64,000 nucleotides of DNA from Vibrio tubiashii ATCC 19109 (GTDB taxonomy: Bacteria > Pseudomonadota > Gammaproteobacteria > Enterobacterales > Vibrionaceae): assembly GCF_000772105.1 (NCBI RefSeq), contig NZ_CP009354.1, forward strand, positions 2,480,001 through 2,544,000, read 5' to 3'. Below the pieces are notes generated by a model. It made no database searches. It was not told the origin of the DNA and was given only the letters and a program-made list of their open reading frames with translations. The number at the start of each line of letters is the position of its first letter. The stretch's first letter is position 1. The position numbers were made by a program, and so were the translations under genes. This document shows positions 58,826-64,000 of the stretch, piece after piece.

Positions 58826-59563
58826 CTATTGACGCCAGAGGCAGCTTCCGCTTTTCTCGACGATATCTAATCTACTTTGATGGGCTTCTATTTCATCGGC
58901 GCTTGCACGCAAAATCTTTAGCGCTTTTCGTCCACTTGCTGCACGTTTTATCGCTTCACCGCCCTCTTCATTGCCATTTCCGGCATTAAATTGCAAAGAA
59001 GTCTGCCCACCTGTCATTAACAGGTATACGTCGGCCAGAATCTCCGCATCGAGCAAAGCCCCGTGGAGCGTACGGTGCGAGTTATCAATGCCGTATCGAT
59101 CACATAACACATCAAGGTTGTTTCGCTTGCCTGGGAAGATCTTCTTCGCCATGGCGAGCGTATCGGTCACCTTACAGTAGTCGACCGTTTTACCAATCTG
59201 CGGATCGAGCATTCCAAACTCATAATCCATAAAGCCGACGTCGAAGGGCGCGTTGTGCGCCACCAGCTCAGCATCTTTGATGAATTCAAGAAACTCTGCG
59301 TGAACATCTTGGTACTCTGGCTTGTCGACCAAGAATTCATCGGTAATACCGTGGACTTCTACCGCATCAGGTTGAATGTCTCGATCTGGCTTAATATACA
59401 CATGAAAGTGTCGCCCAGTCAGCTTGCGGTCGATAATTTCAACCGCACCGATCTCGATAATACGATGGTCTTGGTAATGAGGCCCGCCTTCGCGGTTCAT
59501 ACCGGTTGTTTCGGTATCGAGTACCACGATACGGTGTTGCTTAGAATTGTTGCTAGTATTCAT
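58826..59563 (-). CDS. dnaQ: DNA polymerase III subunit epsilon (3'-5' proofreading exonuclease)
   Basis: Epsilon removes misinserted bases within the Pol III core. The 245-residue protein has the exonuclease motifs VLDTETTGMN (Exo I), HNAPFDVGFMDYEF (Exo II) and HRTLHGALLDAEILADVYL (Exo III His and Asp). A short linker and C-terminal segment for alpha binding follow. It is divergent from rnhA across 56 bp, as in E. coli. Confidence 0.98.
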   Translation of the reverse strand: MNTSNNSKQHRIVVLDTETTGMNREGGPHYQDHRIIEIGAVEIIDRKLTGRHFHVYIKPDRDIQPDAVEVHGITDEFLVDKPEYQDVHAEFLEFIKDAELVAHNAPFDVGFMDYEFGMLDPQIGKTVDYCKVTDTLAMAKKIFPGKRNNLDVLCDRYGIDNSHRTLHGALLDAEILADVYLLMTGGQTSLQFNAGNGNEEGGEAIKRAASGRKALKILRASADEIEAHQSRLDIVEKSGSCLWRQ

Positions 59564-59619
59564 AACAAAATGTGTGTCAGACTATGCCAATAATGTGCTT
59601 AACCCAATAGTATCAAATC

Positions 59620-60084
59620 ATGACGAAACAGGTGGAAATTTTCACTGATGGTTCCTGCTTAGGCAATCCTGGCCCTGGTGGTTACGGTGTGGTTCTTCGC
59701 TACAAGCAAACCGAGAAAACTTTGGCTAAAGGCTATACGCTCACGACCAATAACCGCATGGAGATGTTGGCGACCATTGTTGCGCTGCAAGCTCTTAAAG
59801 AGCCATGCGATGTGATTCTCACCACAGATAGCCAGTATGTTCGCCAAGGCATTACCCAGTGGATTCATAACTGGAAAAAACGCGGCTGGAAAACTGCAGA
59901 TAAAAAACCCGTCAAGAACGCCGATCTTTGGCAAGCACTCGACAAAGAAACCGAACGTCACAGCGTTGACTGGCGTTGGGTTAAAGGTCACGCTGGTCAT
60001 CGCGAAAACGAAATGTGTGACGAGCTAGCGCGAGCTGCTGCAGAAAATCCGACTGAAGAAGACAGCGGCTACAAGCCTAACTAA
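59620..60084 (+). CDS. rnhA: Ribonuclease HI
   Basis: RNase HI cuts RNA in RNA-DNA hybrids. The 154-residue protein has the four carboxylates in [22 protein letters not shown] and ENEMCDELA, and the basic protrusion [18 protein letters not shown]. Its stop overlaps the convergent yafS stop by three to four bases. Confidence 0.98.
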   Translation: MTKQVEIFTDGSCLGNPGPGGYGVVLRYKQTEKTLAKGYTLTTNNRMEMLATIVALQALKEPCDVILTTDSQYVRQGITQWIHNWKKRGWKTADKKPVKNADLWQALDKETERHSVDWRWVKGHAGHRENEMCDELARAAAENPTEEDSGYKPN

Positions 60085-60818
60085 TGACTCTGCTTATTCG
60101 ACACTTTGTAATTGACGCTAACTGGCGTCAATTTTCTTTTTAACTTCCAATGTGGCTTAATCGGCTTAAGTGGATAAGTTCGTTTACGTGCGACGATAAA
60201 ATACAAACTGCCCATCGGCGATGCCCAATCACCCAAGCTATTCTCAAGCCATGTCCACATCGTGCGATATTTCTGCATCGGGAACAGGGCATAACTATCG
60301 CACTCAATCACTTGATAATTAAGTAACCCTAACCAGTCCTTAATCCGATTTGGCGTAAACATCCTGCCACTCCACGGAAGGTTGTTCCTTCTCCACGGCA
60401 TCAAGCTCGCCAATCCGGTAAAGCTGATTGGGTTGAATCCAGTGATAATCAAATAGCCATCATCAATCATCACCCTATCAACTTCGCGTAACATTCGATG
60501 CGGGTCATTACAGTAATCGAGCTGGTGTGCCATCAAAACCGCGTCGAAACTTTTTTCTAAAAAGGGCAAATCGTAGCCATCTGCGATGACATTATGCAAC
60601 GGGTTCTGGATATCTAGATGAACTTGATGTTGAATATTACAATTGAAACTGGTTAACTCGCAGCTCAAGCCTCCCAGCTTTAGCAAATGATAACCGAACA
60701 GCTTAGGGCACCATTCGTCAACGCGGGTTTGAATCGATTCATTCACCCACTGACCATTTTTTAGCTGAGACCATGAATGAGGCTTTTCAAGCTTTTTGCT
60801 GCTACGTGCTGGCTTCAT
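60081..60818 (-). CDS. yafS: YafS-like class I SAM methyltransferase
   Basis: A 245-residue methyltransferase starting at [20 protein letters not shown] (60818, CAGG upstream). Motifs seen are [20 protein letters not shown] (post-I/II region), [21 protein letters not shown] and PFxGRMF-like [16 protein letters not shown]. It lies between rnhA and gloB, the E. coli yafS place. The substrate is unknown. A longer frame upstream overlaps the gloB start and is not supported. Confidence 0.88.
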   Translation of the reverse strand: MKPARSSKKLEKPHSWSQLKNGQWVNESIQTRVDEWCPKLFGYHLLKLGGLSCELTSFNCNIQHQVHLDIQNPLHNVIADGYDLPFLEKSFDAVLMAHQLDYCNDPHRMLREVDRVMIDDGYLIITGFNPISFTGLASLMPWRRNNLPWSGRMFTPNRIKDWLGLLNYQVIECDSYALFPMQKYRTMWTWLENSLGDWASPMGSLYFIVARKRTYPLKPIKPHWKLKRKLTPVSVNYKVSNKQSH

Positions 60819-60870
60819 AGTTACCTGCTTCACCCAAGCGTCTGTTGACCGATATACTGGAGACACAACC

Positions 60871-61629
60871 ATGTTGAATATCAAAAGCATACCTGCATTT
60901 AATGATAATTACATCTGGCTGATCGAAAATAGCGATCGCCGTTGTGCTGTTGTCGATCCAGGTGACTCTGCGCCTGTTTTGGCGTATCTCAAAGCGCATA
61001 ACTTGAGTTTAGAAGCGATTCTAATTACCCACCATCACAATGACCATATTGGCGGCGTCCCGGAACTAGTAAGACAGTTTCCAGATGTGGACGTTGTCGG
61101 CCCAGCTAATGAGCCCGTACCTACCTTGACGCATGCCGTTGATGCCGGTGACCAGATAGAGCTGTTTGATGAGGTCTTCTTTGTGCTTGGCTTGGAAGGT
61201 CATACTCGCGGCCATATCGGTTATGTAGGGGATGGTAAACTTTTCTGTGGTGATGTGCTGTTTTCAGCCGGTTGTGGACGTGTCTTTGAAGGTACGATGG
61301 AACAGATGCACACTTCCCTCACCAAACTTGCCGCTCTGCCAGAAGAAACCGAGGTCTACTGCGCACACGAATATACTGCAAGTAACCTCGCTTTCGCTCT
61401 TGCGGTAGAGCCAGACAATGAGCTCCTACAGCAGTATCGTGACGAGGTTAATCGACTCAGAGCGCAGAACAAGCCCACCTTACCGACCACGATTCGACGC
61501 GAGAAATGGATCAACCCTTTTCTGCGTACCGATCAGCAAACTGTCATCCGTTCTGTCGCAAATCGTACAGTTCAAAGCGACTCACTCGCGATTTTTAGCG
61601 CATTACGTGAGTGGAAGAACGAATTTTAA
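60871..61629 (+). CDS. gloB: Hydroxyacylglutathione hydrolase (glyoxalase II)
   Basis: GloB hydrolyses S-lactoylglutathione to lactate and glutathione in methylglyoxal detoxification. The start at 60871 ([20 protein letters not shown] upstream) gives 252 residues. The metallo-beta-lactamase metal site [10 protein letters not shown], the later His in [11 protein letters not shown], the Asp in [13 protein letters not shown] and HEYT are intact. It is divergent from yafS by 52 bp. Confidence 0.96.
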   Translation: MLNIKSIPAFNDNYIWLIENSDRRCAVVDPGDSAPVLAYLKAHNLSLEAILITHHHNDHIGGVPELVRQFPDVDVVGPANEPVPTLTHAVDAGDQIELFDEVFFVLGLEGHTRGHIGYVGDGKLFCGDVLFSAGCGRVFEGTMEQMHTSLTKLAALPEETEVYCAHEYTASNLAFALAVEPDNELLQQYRDEVNRLRAQNKPTLPTTIRREKWINPFLRTDQQTVIRSVANRTVQSDSLAIFSALREWKNEF

Positions 61630-61699
61630 CGTTTTGCCGCTTGTCACCTACTAATTGAGGCAAGTATTATCAGCAGCCAATTAAAAAAAGGGCTGTGCA

Positions 61700-63262
61700 A
61701 TGCGAGTGAAACACAGCTGGGTATTAGCGCTATTATTATCAGGTTGTCAGCTTACCCAGCCGACTGACTCTGGAGAAGCCGTCTCTCCGGAAACAAACAA
61801 TCCAACAGTTAAGCAAACTGAGCCAAGCGCTCAACCAGCAAAACCTATCGTCAAATCCGAGCCAGTGGTGACTCCACAGACACAACAAGATGTCTGGAAG
61901 CGTATCGCTATGCAATTAGAGATGCCTATCCCTGACCACAAGCTCGTTGATTACTACCGTACATGGTATCTGAAACACCCTAACCACCTAAAAACTGTCT
62001 CACAACGTGCCGAACCTTTCTTGTATCTTATTACCGAGAAGATCGAGCAGCGTGATATGCCGTTAGAACTCGCGCTTTTGCCTGTGGTAGAAAGCTCTTT
62101 TGATGCTTTCGCTTACTCGCATGGCAGTGCTGCGGGTTTATGGCAATTCGTACCGGGAACAGGTAAACAGCAAGGCCTTAAGCAAAACTTTTGGTATGAC
62201 GGACGTCGTGATGTCGCTGCCTCAACTGATGCCGCGCTAGATTACCTAACCTATCTCAACAAACGTTTTGATGGCGAATGGACTCACGCCATTGCTGCCT
62301 ACAACAGTGGTGGCGGACGAGTGTCTAGTGCAATTCGCAAAAACACCAAACTTGGCAAGCCTACAGATTTCTTCTCGCTTGATTTGCCTAAAGAAACCAG
62401 TGGTTACGTACCAAAGCTGCTTGCTCTAGCAGACGTTGTCGCTAACCAAGAAAAGTATGGTATCAATATTCCAGCGATTGCTAACAAGCCTGTCGTTGAA
62501 CTTGTTGACCCTAAAGAGCAACTTGACCTCGCCATAGCTGCTAACTACGCGGGGATCAGTGTTAAAGAGCTGCAAGGCCTCAACCCAGCATACAACCAAT
62601 GGGCGACAGCACCGGACGGGCCTCACCAATTGCTTCTTCCAAAAGATAGCGTCGCTAAGTTCAATAAAGCGGTAACAGAAAACCGTGGTAAAGGAATGAA
62701 GGTCGTTCGCTATAAGGTGAAGTCCGGCGATAGCCTGAGTGTCTTGGCACAAAAATACAATACCACTGCTAACGTCATTCGCACCGCGAATAACCTCAGT
62801 GGCAACAACATTCGTGTCGGCCAGCACTTGATGATCCCAACTTCGACACGTGACGACAAAGCCTATGCTCTTAGCGCTTCGAACCGTTTAGCTAAGACAC
62901 AAGCTAAGTCTCGTGGTCAATTTAAGCTCACGCACACAGTTCGCTCTGGCGATAGCTTGTGGTCGATTGCTCGCGCCAACAAGGTATCACACCAATCATT
63001 GGCGAAGTGGAATGGCATGGGGCCAAGAGACACCTTGCGCGTTGGTCAAAAGCTGGTGATTTGGAAAAACAGCTCTGACGGCGCGATCATCCGCACTGTG
63101 TTCTACAATGTACGCACTGGTGACACTATCAGTGGCATTGCGAGCAAATTTAAAGTCAAATCGAACGACATCGTAAAATGGAACGATCTCAGCAGACAAA
63201 AGTACCTTAAGCCAGGTCAGAAACTTAAGCTGTATGTAGACGTCACTAAGGTAAGTGTATGA
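61700..63262 (+). CDS. mltD: Membrane-bound lytic murein transglycosylase D
   Basis: MltD cleaves peptidoglycan glycan strands with release of 1,6-anhydro ends. The 520-residue precursor has lipobox LLLSGCQLT, a Pro/Thr-rich linker, and the SLT domain with catalytic Glu in LPVVESSFDAFAYSHGSAAG. Three LysM repeats are visible (about 335-380, 410-455, 468-512; YKVKSGDSLSVLAQKY, HTVRSGDSLWSIARAN, YNVRTGDTISGIASKF). It overlaps the next gene by four bases. Confidence 0.96.
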   Translation: MRVKHSWVLALLLSGCQLTQPTDSGEAVSPETNNPTVKQTEPSAQPAKPIVKSEPVVTPQTQQDVWKRIAMQLEMPIPDHKLVDYYRTWYLKHPNHLKTVSQRAEPFLYLITEKIEQRDMPLELALLPVVESSFDAFAYSHGSAAGLWQFVPGTGKQQGLKQNFWYDGRRDVAASTDAALDYLTYLNKRFDGEWTHAIAAYNSGGGRVSSAIRKNTKLGKPTDFFSLDLPKETSGYVPKLLALADVVANQEKYGINIPAIANKPVVELVDPKEQLDLAIAANYAGISVKELQGLNPAYNQWATAPDGPHQLLLPKDSVAKFNKAVTENRGKGMKVVRYKVKSGDSLSVLAQKYNTTANVIRTANNLSGNNIRVGQHLMIPTSTRDDKAYALSASNRLAKTQAKSRGQFKLTHTVRSGDSLWSIARANKVSHQSLAKWNGMGPRDTLRVGQKLVIWKNSSDGAIIRTVFYNVRTGDTISGIASKFKVKSNDIVKWNDLSRQKYLKPGQKLKLYVDVTKVSV

Positions 63263-63945
63263 ACCCGTCAAGTAACCCGTTAATTATGCTAGTCGACATT
63301 TTCCGTTCGCCTAGCGCCTGTTTCTTAGCCCTCTACCAACGTGGAGCTTGGGGCTGGCAGCCGTACATTTTCTTAGTGCTCTCGCCGTTTCTTTTCTGGG
63401 GCGCTTACTTCGACATGGTTGATTTCGAGTGGCTAAGGCAAGGACTTGCAGCGCAACTGGCAGAAACCAATCCAAAACAGTTAGAACTGCTTGATGCCAA
63501 TACCTTGATGGCGAGTGAAATCATTAGTGATATTGCCGGTAGAACGTTGACCATTCTGATGCTCGCTTTCTGGTTTAACCTTGCGACAAAACCAAGCCAG
63601 CACCAACACGGTTTCTGGAAATGGTTCGCCGCTAGCGCAGTGATCACTTTCCCTGCGATTATCGGTGACTTGGCAAGCTATGTGAGTGCGCTACTAAAAC
63701 ATGGCCAAGTCATGGTGTACGCCGCTGATTTAAATAGCCTCAACGGGTTGTTAAAGCTGCCACTGACTAACGAATGGTCACAGTTTGCTAGCTCATTCCC
63801 ACTATTACTGCCTTGGTACATTGCCTTAGGTTACGCCGCGGTAGGAACTTGGACTGAATTTGAACGCGGTCAGGCACTGGTTATTTCCGCGCTGCCTTGG
63901 CTTGCTTACTATCTAATTTGGGCACTTTACAATTTGATATTCTAA
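63259..63945 (+). CDS. YIP1 family membrane protein
   Basis: A 228-residue integral membrane protein with about five hydrophobic segments (about 30-50, 90-110, 120-145, 175-195, 205-226). The layout, opening with LVDIFRSPSACFLALYQRGAWG, is that of bacterial YIP1-domain proteins, whose role is unclear. It starts within the mltD stop (ATGA), so it is likely co-translated with mltD. Confidence 0.82.
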   Translation: MNPSSNPLIMLVDIFRSPSACFLALYQRGAWGWQPYIFLVLSPFLFWGAYFDMVDFEWLRQGLAAQLAETNPKQLELLDANTLMASEIISDIAGRTLTILMLAFWFNLATKPSQHQHGFWKWFAASAVITFPAIIGDLASYVSALLKHGQVMVYAADLNSLNGLLKLPLTNEWSQFASSFPLLLPWYIALGYAAVGTWTEFERGQALVISALPWLAYYLIWALYNLIF

Positions 63946-64000
63946 AGAGCTAAGCGAAAGCTAACTAAAATTGGATTATGATCAGAGGCGTCAGAGGTTG

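Noticed and set aside
63946..64000. Possible promoter or gene start at the right edge
   Set aside because: Only 55 bases are visible; a TATGAT sequence is present but nothing can be supported.

Overview
The window is a chromosomal segment of a gammaproteobacterium, almost certainly a Vibrio. The protein sequences, the leucine codon preference (CTA/CTT) and the gene neighbourhoods all fit Vibrio chromosome 1: ligA-zipA-cysZ-cysK-ptsHI-crr, ubiF/miaB-ybeZYX-lnt, leuS-lptE-holA-rsfS-rlmH-mrdAB-rlpA-dacA-ybeD-lipBA, metNIQ next to gmhB, and gmhA-fadE with dnaQ-rnhA. The species cannot be fixed from this stretch. Most genes are housekeeping. There is no prophage, transposase gene, CRISPR array, integron or defence island.

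Layout. 1-8 kb: ligA (cut by the window edge) and zipA on the minus strand, then cysZ, cysK and the PTS core ptsH-ptsI-crr. 8-16 kb: ubiF, then the miaB / ybeZ-ybeY-corC-lnt run and ybeL. 16-29 kb: leuS, LPS assembly (lptE), holA, ribosome factors (rsfS, rlmH), the rod-shape and peptidoglycan set (mrdA, mrdB, rlpA, dacA), and lipoate synthesis (lipB, lipA). 29-36 kb: a small two-repeat lipoprotein, glyA with a PurR box, a YitT-family membrane protein and an RND efflux pair. 36.4-37.1 kb: four identical tRNA-Tyr genes. 37-42 kb: trehalose uptake and use (treR-treB-treC) and an MliC-like lipoprotein. 42-48 kb: gmhB, metNIQ behind met boxes, a solitary periplasmic binding protein and an AbgT transporter. 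48-64 kb: zinc-free ribosomal proteins L31B and L36B behind a Zur box, trmO, proS, a beta-lactamase-fold hydrolase, yafJ, gmhA, fadE behind a FadR-like box, a TIGR03503-type protein, dnaQ, rnhA, yafS, gloB, mltD and a YIP1-family protein.

The unusual material is mostly non-coding. Three 8-bp tandem tracts sit at or just after the stop codons of cysZ, lnt and the yitT-like gene; one of them encodes the end of lnt. Each tract is followed by small GC hairpins with three-base loops, and the stem pairs change together between copies. Each tRNA-Tyr gene is preceded by a 19-nt hairpin whose stem also covaries among four copies. A 163-bp foldback element lies beside treC, and isolated copies of its ends flank the small lipoprotein gene. 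A perfect terminator-like hairpin lies inside the first codons of lnt. A 41-codon rpmJ2 gene directly abuts rpmE2, and a 27-codon leader frame with a strong ribosome site overlaps the start of the orphan binding protein. All assignments come from reading the sequence and from knowledge of the families; no database search was run.
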